Positions 26,225 through 35,622 are shown, counted from the first letter of the stretch. The stretch: 64,000 bases of DNA from RDYJ01 sp034931405 (GCF_034931405.1 NZ_JAYGHA010000028.1:13863-77862), one strand, 5' to 3'. The notes: generated from the letters alone by a model not told the origin. Numbers and translations: made by a program.

Positions 26225-28267
26225 CTACTCACCTAAATTAATCGCTGGATTTCTTTTAAAAAACCCTCTTGGCATGAGTTTAAAACTTACTTGATGTCGT
26301 GGCATTACAGGCCAATCTTCTGGACGAGGAACGTGAGTTATACCCATTGTGTACCAGACAACAATATCTTCATTTTCCAAAGATTCATTATCAGCAATAT
26401 ATTTAGGTAAACCCTCTCCTGGTAATGTTTGATTAGGATAATCACCACCTGCATACATTTCAGAAGATTTATATTTTGTCGTCCAAAAATGATGAGTTGC
26501 AAAACCAGCTTTTTCTCTGATGTTTGCACCTTCCACTGCATACAAAATTGTATTGCTTCCTGGCATTAACATATATGCAGGTGCAACCCCTAAATGATTG
26601 TTTTTATCTGCACTCGCAATCATCCATTCTCGACTGTGTTTGATATCAGCATCACGCACGGCTTCGGTTTCTGTTTTCAATAATGTATCTTCAACAGTGA
26701 TGGTATTTCCTAAAGGATTTTTTTCACTGATGGGTACAGAATTAACATTCATTTCCATGACATTATTATTTTGTCCATCAACGTCTAAATCTAGGCGATA
26801 ATTGAAGAAGTGCTGATGATTGACACCAAAGATATTTTTAGCTAATAATCTTCCTAAAGCATTGCTAGATTGTTTCTCGTCAGATGTTCCTTGTGCTAAA
26901 ACAATACCAGATAACTCATTTTCAATTTCTAAAGTTCCATCTTGATGAAATATCCAATTCAAACTATAATCATAATTGTCAACCGTTGTAATCATGTTCA
27001 TGACTAATTCACGATTACGACGGAGATAATTTTTTTGGCTGTTGTAATTAAAATGCTTCCAGAGTACGCCGTTATCTCTTTCATAAATACCAATTACTCC
27101 GGGCATGGTATAAGGTTCTCCTTCACCATTAGCAAATGTGGCATTTAATAAAACGCCATTTTCAGGAATTTCTTGACCTAATTCTAGTTTGTTTGCTAAT
27201 AAACCTATATTGTATTCTCCCACATCAAAGGCGTTACGAAATGACCAATTTGGATGAGGATCACCATAAGGAACTGCCATTTCTGAAAGACTGGCACGAT
27301 ATAAAACTGGTCTAATTTTTTCGCCATCATTATATTTAACTAGATACAAAACTAACCCTTCACGGGGGTGCATTAAATAACGAAATTGCCAACCTTGCCA
27401 AGTAATTTCGTTACCTTGAATTTTGAAGGTTTTACCTTCTGGTTGAATAATTTTTAATGGTTTAGGTGGTGGTGTTAATTTACTGAAAGCTTGAATGTCA
27501 TAGTCCCAGTTTTCTTGAGAAATAGGAATTACACCATTATCAACGAAATTAGAAACTTCCTCTTTATTTAAATCAACTGTAACTAAAACACCTTCGATGG
27601 GACGTGAGTAATAATTCCAGTTTTTACCTTGATAATAGGATAAGGCGCGACAAATACGATGATTGACTTTTTCTTCGGCTTTGGTGAGTATTCCTGCTGA
27701 CCAACAAGTAACTTCTACTTCGTTAAAATCTTTGATTCCTCTTTTTCGCATCGCTGTTTGCCAACGGGGATCAGATTTCACTACTTCCCTTACTAATTGA
27801 TAATCTGGGGGTAAAATAGCGGGTTGAACATGAGGTATTTCTTGCCAGGAAGTTAGGGTTTTGCTGTTTAAGTTAACTGTTCCAGTGAAGGTTTTATTGA
27901 GTTCGCGTTCATAAACTTGCAAAAAAACCTGACGTGAAAATTTTTGGTCAGGTGTAAAATTCAAGACTTGTTTTTTATCGGGTTCTTGTAAAGTTATCAT
28001 GGGAAAAAATGCTGTATCACTTAATGTTTTTTCCCGTTTTAATACTTCTACTGCGGTGGTAATTTCGGTTTCTGTTAAGGGGTTGAGGGGATGGTTTACT
28101 GATGCTTGAGCAGATGCAATATTAATAAATCCCAAGTTTAGAGAAATACAAATAACTAAGGAAATAGTCAGCCTAAATAGGGTTTTTGGTTGGGCAATAT
28201 TCCCACACCACAAGAATATATCATTTGTTTTTGGGAAATGCAAAAAAAAATTGAGCTTTTGTATCAT
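26225..28267 (-). CDS. Copper-containing primary amine oxidase (exported)
   Basis: 680 residues with an N-terminal hydrophobic signal segment (about residues 32-53, ending ASA). Key CAO residues are visible: the catalytic base D348 in FDVGEYNIG, the TPQ-precursor Tyr432 in TTVDNYDYSLNW, the copper ligands H484 and H486 in NHQHFFNYRLDLDVDG, and the third ligand in WPVMPRHQVSFKLMPRGFF near the C-terminus. It oxidises primary amines to aldehydes with release of ammonia and H2O2, probably in the periplasm, and could supply nitrogen. Long, complete, single gene. Confidence 0.92.
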   Translation of the reverse strand: MIQKLNFFLHFPKTNDIFLWCGNIAQPKTLFRLTISLVICISLNLGFINIASAQASVNHPLNPLTETEITTAVEVLKREKTLSDTAFFPMITLQEPDKKQVLNFTPDQKFSRQVFLQVYERELNKTFTGTVNLNSKTLTSWQEIPHVQPAILPPDYQLVREVVKSDPRWQTAMRKRGIKDFNEVEVTCWSAGILTKAEEKVNHRICRALSYYQGKNWNYYSRPIEGVLVTVDLNKEEVSNFVDNGVIPISQENWDYDIQAFSKLTPPPKPLKIIQPEGKTFKIQGNEITWQGWQFRYLMHPREGLVLYLVKYNDGEKIRPVLYRASLSEMAVPYGDPHPNWSFRNAFDVGEYNIGLLANKLELGQEIPENGVLLNATFANGEGEPYTMPGVIGIYERDNGVLWKHFNYNSQKNYLRRNRELVMNMITTVDNYDYSLNWIFHQDGTLEIENELSGIVLAQGTSDEKQSSNALGRLLAKNIFGVNHQHFFNYRLDLDVDGQNNNVMEMNVNSVPISEKNPLGNTITVEDTLLKTETEAVRDADIKHSREWMIASADKNNHLGVAPAYMLMPGSNTILYAVEGANIREKAGFATHHFWTTKYKSSEMYAGGDYPNQTLPGEGLPKYIADNESLENEDIVVWYTMGITHVPRPEDWPVMPRHQVSFKLMPRGFFKRNPAINLGE

Positions 28268-28360
28268 ATTGTTTGAGAATTAAGCACAGTTAATCAATAT
28301 CTATTGATTTCAAAACTCTCATTCAAAAACAGTATAATTAACAAAAAAAATGAATAAAAA

Positions 28361-28390
28361 GATCCCCGACTTCTTCAAGAAGTCGGGGAT
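28361..28390 (+). repeat. Perfect palindrome GATCCCCGACTTCTT / AAGAAGTCGGGGAT
   Basis: A 30-bp palindrome made only of the terminal arms of repeat family A, without the AT-rich centre. It sits 20 bp after the stop codon of the Ycf37-like gene (minus strand) and may act as a terminator. Confidence 0.8.
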
Positions 28391-28409
28391 ATGGGCATTA
28401 AATATTAAG

Positions 28410-28934
28410 TTAAGCAGTAACCAATCTCCGCAAAGATTCAGCCCGACGTTTAGCTGTGGCGTTATTAGGTGCAAATTTTAGTGCTTCTTCATACATTTGC
28501 AGCGCCTGAGCAGTTAATTTTTTCTTCTCGTAAGCATGACCAAGATTATTCAAGGCGCTGATATAATCAGGTTTTAATCTCACTGCTTCTTTGTACTGCT
28601 TAATTGCTAAATCATATTGTTCCTGAGCAAAGTAAACATATCCTAAACCATTGTAGACTGGAGCAACAGTTTCTTCTCCCTCTTCTTCAGCGGCTTTGAG
28701 TGCTTTTTGAAATAGGGGTATGGCCTGGGTAAAAACTTTTTTTTCTGAATAAATACTGGCTAATTCGTAATATTCTTGAGCAGTACCTTTTTCTTTTGTT
28801 AGTTTGGTTTTTAGCCGGGAAAGGGAATTTTCAAGTTTGCGCGTTTTGAAAATTTGACGAAAAACACTCACACCTGCAAATAGGAGTAAAACGACGAAAA
28901 TTGAGAGATAAATGATTACTAGGTTGTTATCCAT
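28410..28934 (-). CDS. ycf37: Ycf37-like TPR protein (photosystem I assembly)
   Basis: Start taken at the second ATG (28934), which gives MDNNLVIIYLSIFVVLLLFAG, an N-terminal membrane anchor (174 residues). Three TPR motifs follow (QEYYELASIYSEKKVFTQAI, APVYNGLGYVYFAQEQYDLAI, ISALNNLGHAYEKKKLTAQAL). Single anchor plus three TPRs is the layout of Ycf37, which helps assemble or stabilise PSI on the stromal side of thylakoids. The family call is from layout and similarity by eye. Confidence 0.72.
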   Translation of the reverse strand: MDNNLVIIYLSIFVVLLLFAGVSVFRQIFKTRKLENSLSRLKTKLTKEKGTAQEYYELASIYSEKKVFTQAIPLFQKALKAAEEEGEETVAPVYNGLGYVYFAQEQYDLAIKQYKEAVRLKPDYISALNNLGHAYEKKKLTAQALQMYEEALKFAPNNATAKRRAESLRRLVTA

Positions 28935-29067
28935 TGGCTGCAAATACAAATATTAAACGTCTTTTCTCTATCTATTATTCAGCTTTCTGGGAAAATGCGG
29001 AAATAAATAAATTAAGATTTAACAATAAAAGTTCATAAATTCTGAATTATTAATTATACATTCTAAA

Positions 29068-29865
29068 TTATTTTAGTTTCCAATAGTCTGTACGTTCTTT
29101 GAGCCAACCTGTGACTGTATAACGAGCGATCGCTTCATTTACCCATCTTCTTAATCCATCATACTGCAATCCTTTGGGCATGACTACAGACAAAGGTTCT
29201 GTTGATAGTTTGCTTGACAATATTTGATACTGTGGATATTCTTGCACCCAACCGCTTAAAACGCTGATATCAGCCGCAAAGGCATCCGCTTTACCGCTTT
29301 CTATTTGTTCTCTTCCTTGGGTGTAGGAATTAACACCGACTAATTCAGCATTAGGTATAAAGTATTGTATATATCTTATGGTACTGGAGTTGTTGAGTAC
29401 GGCGATTTTACGTTTAGATAAATCTTGTAGCTGTTTAATATCTGTATTTTTTGTAACTATAGCCGCGCCATCATAATAGTAAGGAACACTGAAGCTAACT
29501 ATGCGTGAGCGTGATTCAGTGGCTGTGACTCTGGCGATCGCCAGATCAACTTGATGATCAAAAACAGCAGGTAAGCGATCGCTATTAGCTACAGGTTGCA
29601 ATTTCACAGCATCTGCTTTACCTAACAAATCAGCTGCCAAACGCTTGCTTAAATCAATCTCTAACCCTTTTAAATTGCCGTTATCATCCCTAAATCCCAA
29701 AGGACGGAGATTATCCTTAACAGCCACAGTTAGATAACCACGCTGCTGAATTTCTGGCATAGTTGCCGCAGACGCAACCAGATTTATTTCCCCAAAGCAC
29801 AGGCAAGAAATCAAGCTGAAAATCAAAATCAAGGTAGCGGATAATACCAGATGTAACTGATTCAT
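29068..29865 (-). CDS. Amino-acid ABC transporter substrate-binding protein (SBP family 3)
   Basis: 265 residues. The N-terminal signal segment contains ILIFSLISCLCFG. The periplasmic binding fold starts at RGYLTVAVKDNLRPLGFRDDNGNLKGLEIDLSKRLA, with the family motif GLEIDL..A. SRSRIVSFSVPYYYDGAAIV and DLSKRKIAVLNNSSTIRYI follow. No permease or ATPase gene is adjacent, so it is an orphan binding protein here. A polar amino acid ligand is expected. Confidence 0.85.
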   Translation of the reverse strand: MNQLHLVLSATLILIFSLISCLCFGEINLVASAATMPEIQQRGYLTVAVKDNLRPLGFRDDNGNLKGLEIDLSKRLAADLLGKADAVKLQPVANSDRLPAVFDHQVDLAIARVTATESRSRIVSFSVPYYYDGAAIVTKNTDIKQLQDLSKRKIAVLNNSSTIRYIQYFIPNAELVGVNSYTQGREQIESGKADAFAADISVLSGWVQEYPQYQILSSKLSTEPLSVVMPKGLQYDGLRRWVNEAIARYTVTGWLKERTDYWKLK

Positions 29866-30003
29866 AATTGACCTTCGTTTATTGATGAGACGCTGCGATT
29901 TAGCGATACGCTCCTATTAAAAATTCAAAACTTTTAACTTTGTTTAATTTTGAATTCCCCGAAGGGATTATCTGTTACATCCGTTATTCATCCGTTGCCA
30001 CCT

Positions 30004-30360
30004 TTATCCTTTCACCGAACTGGCCAGTTCTGCAACTTTAGCGAAGCTTGCAGGATCAAGAACTGCCAACTGTGCCAACATTTTGCGGTTTAGTTCAATG
30101 TTAGCTTTTTTGAGATTACCAATTAACTGGCTATAGCTCAAACCATGTTGTCTAGAAGCTGCGTTAATACGGGTGATCCACAGACGACGAAAATCGCGCT
30201 TTTTCTTTTTGCGATCGCGATAAGCACTGCGGAGTGCCTTCATCACCTGTTGGTTAGCGGTTCTAAACAAAGTTGAGTGAGAACCACGAAAACCTTTAGC
30301 TAATTTGAGAATTTTATTGCGGCGTTTACGGGCTACATTACCGCGTTTTACACGAGTCAT
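30004..30360 (-). CDS. rplT: 50S ribosomal protein L20
   Basis: 118 residues: MTRVKRGNVARKRRNKILKL, GFRGSHSTLFRTANQQVMKA and the basic helix AYRDRKKKKRDFRRLW, then LSYSQLIGNLKKANIELNRKML. It binds 23S rRNA and is needed early in 50S assembly. Follows rpmI by 21 bp in one operon. Confidence 0.98.
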   Translation of the reverse strand: MTRVKRGNVARKRRNKILKLAKGFRGSHSTLFRTANQQVMKALRSAYRDRKKKKRDFRRLWITRINAASRQHGLSYSQLIGNLKKANIELNRKMLAQLAVLDPASFAKVAELASSVKG

Positions 30361-30381
30361 TTCTTACAGTACCTGAAGGAT

Positions 30382-30579
30382 TTACAAATATGGAAGCATT
30401 AAGCGCACGTTTTCTTCGTCCCGTTCATGGACAACTGCCATTTTTGACATATTGTTCTTTTTACTAGAGGATTTATGTTCTAGCAAGTGGTTTTTGAAAG
30501 GTTTACGACGTACAATTTTACCGCTACCGGTGGCGCGGAATCTTTTCGCTGCTGCCTTGCGAGTCTTGAGTTTAGGCAT
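30382..30579 (-). CDS. rpmI: 50S ribosomal protein L35
   Basis: 65 residues from the ATG at 30579 (MPKLKTRKAAAKRFRATGSG); the frame is open for seven codons further but conservation starts here. Very basic; HLLEHKSSSKKNNMSKMAVV is typical. First gene of the rpmI-rplT operon. infC is not next to it. Confidence 0.97.
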   Translation of the reverse strand: MPKLKTRKAAAKRFRATGSGKIVRRKPFKNHLLEHKSSSKKNNMSKMAVVHERDEENVRLMLPYL

Positions 30580-30652
30580 GGGATTGCTTTGAATCGACAC
30601 AATCCACGATTATATACCAAGAGAACTCAATTAACCAACAATTCCTAAGATT

Positions 30653-30682
30653 TGGGAGATGGGGAGATGGGGAGATGGGGAG
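30653..30682 (+). repeat. STRR: octamer array GGGGAGAT
   Basis: Nearly four tandem copies of GGGGAGAT upstream of rpmI. Confidence 0.88.
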
Positions 30683-30710
30683 AAAGATTTACCTTCTGCC
30701 TTCTGCCTCC

Positions 30711-30785
30711 TGTACGGGCGAAGCATTCGGTTGATCAATTCTCAATTTTTGCCCAATACTGAAGTCCGAATGCTTCGCCCCTACG
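30711..30785 (+). repeat. Hairpin repeat family C, copy 1
   Basis: The arms TACGGGCGAAGCATTCGG (left) and CCGAATGCTTCGCCCCTACG (right) flank a 35-nt spacer. The same arms occur at 47442-47517 and in an amplified form at 49708-49926. It lies just after the lipoprotein gene (minus strand). Confidence 0.88.
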
Positions 30786-30798
30786 ACTCCTGCTTCCT

Positions 30799-31773
30799 TT
30801 ATTTTTTCAAAGTCGCTGCAACCTGGGGATCTAAAACGATGCGTGAACCTGTACGATCTACATGATAAGTCCAAAATTGATTGTTAACACTGAGAACCAC
30901 TTCCCAACCATCAATAGGATCATATTGCTGAGTACAGATTTCACCAAAATTAAATGCACAGGAATTACTAAAAGTTTTCTGAACAGTACGAGTAATTTTG
31001 ATAGCGGTAGTTTGCAAACGAGAACGTTGATAAGCATCAGTCAAAACTTTTTCAGCGATCTTTTCTGGTAATTTAGAACCCTCAGTAGCCTTAATTTTCG
31101 GATCAAGAACAATTTGCGAACCAGACTTATTGACATGATAAGTCCAAGATTCTTCTTTCACCTTCACAACCACTTCCCAACCTTCAACAGGATCATACTG
31201 TTGAGTACAGACTTCACCAAAATTGAACACACAAGCATTACTAAATATTTTTGATGTAGAACGAGAAATTTTTAGAGAATTCCTGAGTACACCAGCACGC
31301 TTAGTAGCATCATTCAAAACTTTATTAGCAATATTTTTTGGCAGTTTAGAAGCATTAAAAAAATTCAGGTTCGGTTCAATGACAATTTGCGAAGCTTGAC
31401 TGACATGATAAGTCCAAGATTGATCTTTAACCTTCACAACCACTTCCCAACCCTGAATAGGTCTAAATTCTTTAGTGCAAACTTCCTTAAACTCAAAAAT
31501 ACAGCGGTTGCTAAAAGTTGTAGGAGTGACTTTAGAAATTTTCAAATCAGGTATTTTCACACCAGAACGAACAGAAACATCTCTTAGCAAAGCCGCAGAA
31601 ATATCTCTAGGTAAAGTATTTTGGGCTATTTGTGTTTGTGCTTGGCTAGGAATAGCCACAGATGTATTATTATTACTGACATCAACTGCACAAGCCAGCA
31701 GACTACTCAAAGCCAAAGTTAAAACAATTGATTTCGATAATTGACCGTTATTCTTGAGATGAGAAAGTAACAT
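30799..31773 (-). CDS. Predicted lipoprotein with three tandem copies of an approximately 85-residue domain
   Basis: 324 residues. The N-terminus LTLALSSLLACAVDV carries a lipobox (LLAC). Three homologous blocks follow. Each has an LPR/PK/EKI-A-LL-DA--R helix, then LKISK-T--TFSN-C-F-F-EVCT, then PI-GWEVVVKVK--SWTYHV, and ends in S-IV-DP. Every block contains a conserved Cys pair likely to form a disulfide. Exported and membrane-anchored by inference. The repeat domain is one I cannot name. Confidence 0.78.
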   Translation of the reverse strand: MLLSHLKNNGQLSKSIVLTLALSSLLACAVDVSNNNTSVAIPSQAQTQIAQNTLPRDISAALLRDVSVRSGVKIPDLKISKVTPTTFSNRCIFEFKEVCTKEFRPIQGWEVVVKVKDQSWTYHVSQASQIVIEPNLNFFNASKLPKNIANKVLNDATKRAGVLRNSLKISRSTSKIFSNACVFNFGEVCTQQYDPVEGWEVVVKVKEESWTYHVNKSGSQIVLDPKIKATEGSKLPEKIAEKVLTDAYQRSRLQTTAIKITRTVQKTFSNSCAFNFGEICTQQYDPIDGWEVVLSVNNQFWTYHVDRTGSRIVLDPQVAATLKK

Positions 31774-32142
31774 AATGTGTTTTCTACCTAATTATTGAAA
31801 AGATATATAGCGATCCTATTTGAGTTGAGAACTTATTGGTGAGGGAAGGGAACAGGGAACTGAAAGTGTTCATGAATCATTTAGGATTGCTATACAAAGT
31901 TATTTACTATTTTTAGTTTAATTTTGTTCCCCATATTCCAACCCAGTGCTGTTAACATTTTTTCTTCTCTCTGTGTACTCTGTGCCTCTGTGGTTCGTTA
32001 AAACAGGACTTACGCAACTGGCACATTGGTAGGGTGCGTCAGACTGCATAAATCCTGCAAATAAACAGATTATTGATATCTGACGCACCCTACAACAAAT
32101 TTTTGGTGTGACACTTGCGTAAATTCTAAAAAATTTTTATCT
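31774..32142. other. Intergenic region with a MITE-like element
   Basis: About 370 bp. Contains the 32006-32122 element listed separately. The rest is AT-rich, with no supported ORF. Confidence 0.6.
32006..32122 (+). mobile_element. MITE-like element with nested inverted repeats
   Basis: Outer inverted ends TTACGCAA (32010-32017) and TTGCGTAA (32115-32122). An inner 14-bp perfect inverted repeat is TAGGGTGCGTCAGA (32030-32043) / TCTGACGCACCCTA (32079-32092). About 117 bp, no ORF. Elements starting GGACTTACGCAA are common in Nostocales genomes. It lies at the 3' end of the helicase gene. Confidence 0.75.
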
Positions 32143-34521
32143 TCATCCAGTTAATACAGATGAATTCATCACATTTTCAAAAAACTGTCGTTTTAAAGCC
32201 GCAAACACCGGACAAGGGGCTGAAGCTTGCAAATTATGCGGTTTACTCCATGTAAAGGGTGCTTGTTGTGCCGCAGACATCCATAATAACTTTTTAGCCC
32301 TGGTCATGGCAACATAAAGTAAACGGTATTCTTCCGCCATTTTCAGATATTTTGCATCTTCCCAAGCTTGGCTAATATTGGGTATATTTTCTTCTTTGTG
32401 ATGAAGTGCAGCACGAATTTGGGCACGTGCTACTTCTGATAAAGTAAAATCTCCTAAAAATTGACATTGGGGAGGAATCCAAAATTTACCAGGAATTAAA
32501 TTTTCATGTAAAAAAGGCAGAAAAACATAATCCCAATCTAACCCTTTGGCTTTGTGCATGGTGATAATTGTTAGTTGACCTTTTTTGGTATATTGTTCTT
32601 CTAAGTTGTCAATATCGACTGGTTCAAACCGTTCAGAATTAACAATTTCACTTAAAGCCGATAACATTGTACTCCTTGAGTTGTTACCAAAAATTTGCAG
32701 GTTGACCCGTTCTGCAAGTTTGTCTGCTGTGGCTAATTCTGCTTGGTCATAATTTAAGGTTAAGGCTAAAAAAGAAATAATTTGATATAGGGGTAATTCT
32801 AACCGAGCGTGAAGCAAACTTCGACATAAATGAGCAGCTTTTTGTACTGTCTCTGTTTGGGGAGTTGCTAATGGTCCAGGATATAAAAATTCTTCTGGTA
32901 AACTAGCGAGTGTGTTAATATCTTGGGTGGGAATTAATTGACGTTGTACGAGAACATCGAGAGTAGCTTTTAATTTTTCGGGAGAATGGGGGCGATCGCA
33001 AAATTGCAATAATGATAAAATTTCTTGGGGAACATGAGAACGTCTTTCTCTTTCTCCCACATCATAAAGTTTAATATTATGTTCTTTACATATCGGTTCT
33101 AAGGCTTCTGCTAACCATCTACCTTGACGATTTTCTCGCACCAATACAGCAGCACAGGATTGGGAATTGTGCTTAAATAACTCTACAACTCTCTGGGAAA
33201 GTAACTCAACTGTCTGATGAATATCACGAGGACTATATAATTCTAACCCTTTTCCCACTGGTGCAGGATTTGCATCTGGTTGAGGATCATCAAAATTAAC
33301 ATCTGCAATTTTTTGCTCTAAAAATGGTGTTTGTTTCTTGCTATTTGTTGTTGACCATTGACTATTTACCCATTGCAAAGCAAAGTTAGCAGCATCAATA
33401 ATAATCCGGCTACTGCGTCCAGCTTGATTCATTGTTGCTAGTCGTTCATCAACATCGCACTTTTGACAAAAGTCACGAAAATAAATCGGATCAGCAGGAG
33501 TAAAAGTTGAGTTAATCGCTTGGTTAGGATCACCAACTCTGACTAAGTTAAGTATTGATTGATCTGAATTATTTCCGTCTCCCTCACTAGCTAATATTTC
33601 TAAAAGTTGCGTTTGTAGTTGGCTAGAATCTTGGGCTTCATCTTCAAAAACGGCGAAAATTTTGTTTTTTTCAATCCGTAGGGCGCTATCGTTTTCTAAT
33701 ACCCGCAATGCGGCTAAAATCATATCATCGTAGTCAATAAAATCCTGCAATTGCATTAATTTTTGATATTCTTCATACAATCCTGCCGCGACACGTAAAA
33801 TTTGATATGGGTCTTTGCTTTTTTCACTCCATTGATAAAGTTTTTCTGGTAATATTCCCGAACTTTTAGCTTCATGAATCACGGTATAAGCCAAATCTGG
33901 TAATACTTCAGTTCGCAGCACTGACTGACGACGCAACTTTTCTGTTTCTTCTCCGTCAAATTGTTGACCTTCTAACAAACGGCGATAAATTCCGGGATGG
34001 TTATTTATCCATTTTTCTACCGCTATCCGAATGAAACGATGACTTTGGTTAGGAGTAATTAATGTGACATTTTCTAACTGCAAACCCGATAAATCAGGAT
34101 GACGACTGGCTATATTTAAGGCTAAACCGTGCAGGGTGTAAACAACAAAACCAGTTTGTGGTAAGGATAATTCTTTTAACTTGGTGCGGATTTTGAATTT
34201 CAGGTTTGCAGCAGCGGAACGGGTAAATGTGACAACTACCAACTGACGGCGATAACTCTTACCTGTGGAAATAGAACGCTGATATTGACGCGCTATAGCT
34301 ATGGCCGCCGCCGCCGCCATTCCCGTAGATTTACCCGCACCAGGAACAGCAGATACAGCCAATGGTCCGGTTTTCCAGTCAGCCATTTGCTTTTGTCCAG
34401 GTCGCAATTGATCCCGAATTTCGTCAATCTTTTCCCCTAACCTAGTCACAGATGATGGTTGAATCTCTCCTGATCCCAGGATTTCTTGAGGATATATATC
34501 TGTAAACTTATCTTCTGACAT
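32143..34521 (-). CDS. UvrD/Rep-type superfamily I DNA helicase
   Basis: 792 residues. Motif I is AVPGAGKST (about residues 58-66), motif Ia FTRSAAANLKFKI, motif II FAVFEDEAQDSS, motif III LVRVGDPNQAINSTF, motif IV/V TIITMHKAKGLDWDYVFLPF, and motif VI EEYRLLYVAMTRAKKLLWMSA. Complete 1A-2A architecture. It unwinds DNA 3' to 5' in repair or fork restart. Divergent enough from UvrD/PcrA that the exact subfamily is left open. Confidence 0.9.
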   Translation of the reverse strand: MSEDKFTDIYPQEILGSGEIQPSSVTRLGEKIDEIRDQLRPGQKQMADWKTGPLAVSAVPGAGKSTGMAAAAAIAIARQYQRSISTGKSYRRQLVVVTFTRSAAANLKFKIRTKLKELSLPQTGFVVYTLHGLALNIASRHPDLSGLQLENVTLITPNQSHRFIRIAVEKWINNHPGIYRRLLEGQQFDGEETEKLRRQSVLRTEVLPDLAYTVIHEAKSSGILPEKLYQWSEKSKDPYQILRVAAGLYEEYQKLMQLQDFIDYDDMILAALRVLENDSALRIEKNKIFAVFEDEAQDSSQLQTQLLEILASEGDGNNSDQSILNLVRVGDPNQAINSTFTPADPIYFRDFCQKCDVDERLATMNQAGRSSRIIIDAANFALQWVNSQWSTTNSKKQTPFLEQKIADVNFDDPQPDANPAPVGKGLELYSPRDIHQTVELLSQRVVELFKHNSQSCAAVLVRENRQGRWLAEALEPICKEHNIKLYDVGERERRSHVPQEILSLLQFCDRPHSPEKLKATLDVLVQRQLIPTQDINTLASLPEEFLYPGPLATPQTETVQKAAHLCRSLLHARLELPLYQIISFLALTLNYDQAELATADKLAERVNLQIFGNNSRSTMLSALSEIVNSERFEPVDIDNLEEQYTKKGQLTIITMHKAKGLDWDYVFLPFLHENLIPGKFWIPPQCQFLGDFTLSEVARAQIRAALHHKEENIPNISQAWEDAKYLKMAEEYRLLYVAMTRAKKLLWMSAAQQAPFTWSKPHNLQASAPCPVFAALKRQFFENVMNSSVLTG

Positions 34522-34651
34522 ATTAAAATTTAGACTTTTTTGTTGTTTATAAGGGAGAAATTAAAAAGATTGATTTACTATTTATGTGCCTTTATTTATA
34601 TTTCCGCAGATGCCATTCCCAAAATTAATATAAATTGCCAATAACTACAGA

Positions 34652-35497
34652 ATGATTAACCGTAAACTTTATCTACATTATCTGGGTTTAATTTGTGCTA
34701 TGGCACTGGGAGCTATTTTGCGGTTTTGCTATTTGGACTTAAAACTCCTGTGGTTAGATGAAATCATTACCGCTATTTTTAGTTTGGGTAAGAATTATCT
34801 TGATTTACCTTTAGATGTCGTCTTTCCTCTCCATCAGCTACAGAAAATTTTTACTTTGAAATCTGGGGTTAGTTGCTCAGAAATTGCAGAAAATTTGGCT
34901 AATTATTCCACTCACCCACCGCTATTTTTTTGCGGAATGTACCATTGGTTGGGTTGGTTACATTCGCTGGATATACGATGGGTGACAAAATTGCGATCGC
35001 TCCCGGCTTTATTTGGTGTAGCTACAATTATAGCTATTTATGGTGTTAATAGTATTGCCTTTTCTCCCACATCGGGAATTATGGCAGCATTGTTTATGGC
35101 TTTATCCCCCTTTGCTGTTTACCTCTCTCAAGAAGCAAGGCACTATACTTTACCTATGCTATTAATTAGCTTATCATTATTTTTACTTATCCAAATTCAA
35201 CAAGATATCTTGGCAGGGAAAAGTTCTAGATTTTGGATCTGGCTATCTTATACGATTATTAATAGTTTTGTCTACAAATCTTCTGATTTATCTACTCTTA
35301 GTAACAAGATTCCTCAAGTTTCTACATCTCATATATCTCAGTTGAATTTATGGTTTGTCGGCTCAAGTATGAGAAAACAAGATTTTGCACCACAGTTAGC
35401 ACTCACTCATCAAATCATTTGTAATCTAGATCCTAACCATCACCATCGGATCGGATCATATCCCTATCAATTTTATCGCTGTGATAATAGGAAATAG
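34652..35497 (+). CDS. GT39-like membrane glycosyltransferase, internally shortened
   Basis: 281 residues. It begins like polyprenyl-phosphate mannosyl-type transferases: a first membrane helix, then LRFCYLDLKLLWLDEIITAIFS with the luminal Asp-Glu of the catalytic loop, then YSTHPPLFFCGMYHWLGWL. Three or four further membrane segments lead to ISLSLFLLIQIQQ. After residue about 208 the membrane part stops abruptly. A soluble end follows (SSDLSTLSNKIPQVSTSHIS...SMRKQ...QLALTHQI). Family members are usually far longer with 8-13 membrane helices, so an in-frame internal deletion is likely. Confidence 0.65.
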   Translation: MINRKLYLHYLGLICAMALGAILRFCYLDLKLLWLDEIITAIFSLGKNYLDLPLDVVFPLHQLQKIFTLKSGVSCSEIAENLANYSTHPPLFFCGMYHWLGWLHSLDIRWVTKLRSLPALFGVATIIAIYGVNSIAFSPTSGIMAALFMALSPFAVYLSQEARHYTLPMLLISLSLFLLIQIQQDILAGKSSRFWIWLSYTIINSFVYKSSDLSTLSNKIPQVSTSHISQLNLWFVGSSMRKQDFAPQLALTHQIICNLDPNHHHRIGSYPYQFYRCDNRK

Positions 35498-35532
35498 GGT
35501 AAGTATTCAGCTATAGCAATCGGTCATATCCA

Positions 35533-35622
35533 GATCCCCGACTTCACCCGATCAATTTATCATTTATGGACATAATAAATAAAAGAAGTCGGGGATCTTA
35601 TCGCCTTACCTGAATTTTTACG
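35533..35622 (+). repeat. Palindromic dispersed repeat, family A copy 2 (inverted core)
   Basis: The core 35533-35597 is the reverse complement of the 8534 and 15633 cores. The right flank TTATCGCCTTACCTGAATTT runs in the same direction as at 8598. It lies after the shortened glycosyltransferase gene. Confidence 0.88.

Noticed and set aside
30382..30700. Autoregulatory leader or infC gene before rpmI
   Set aside because: No infC frame and no convincing pseudoknot or hairpin leader was visible; only an octamer STRR.
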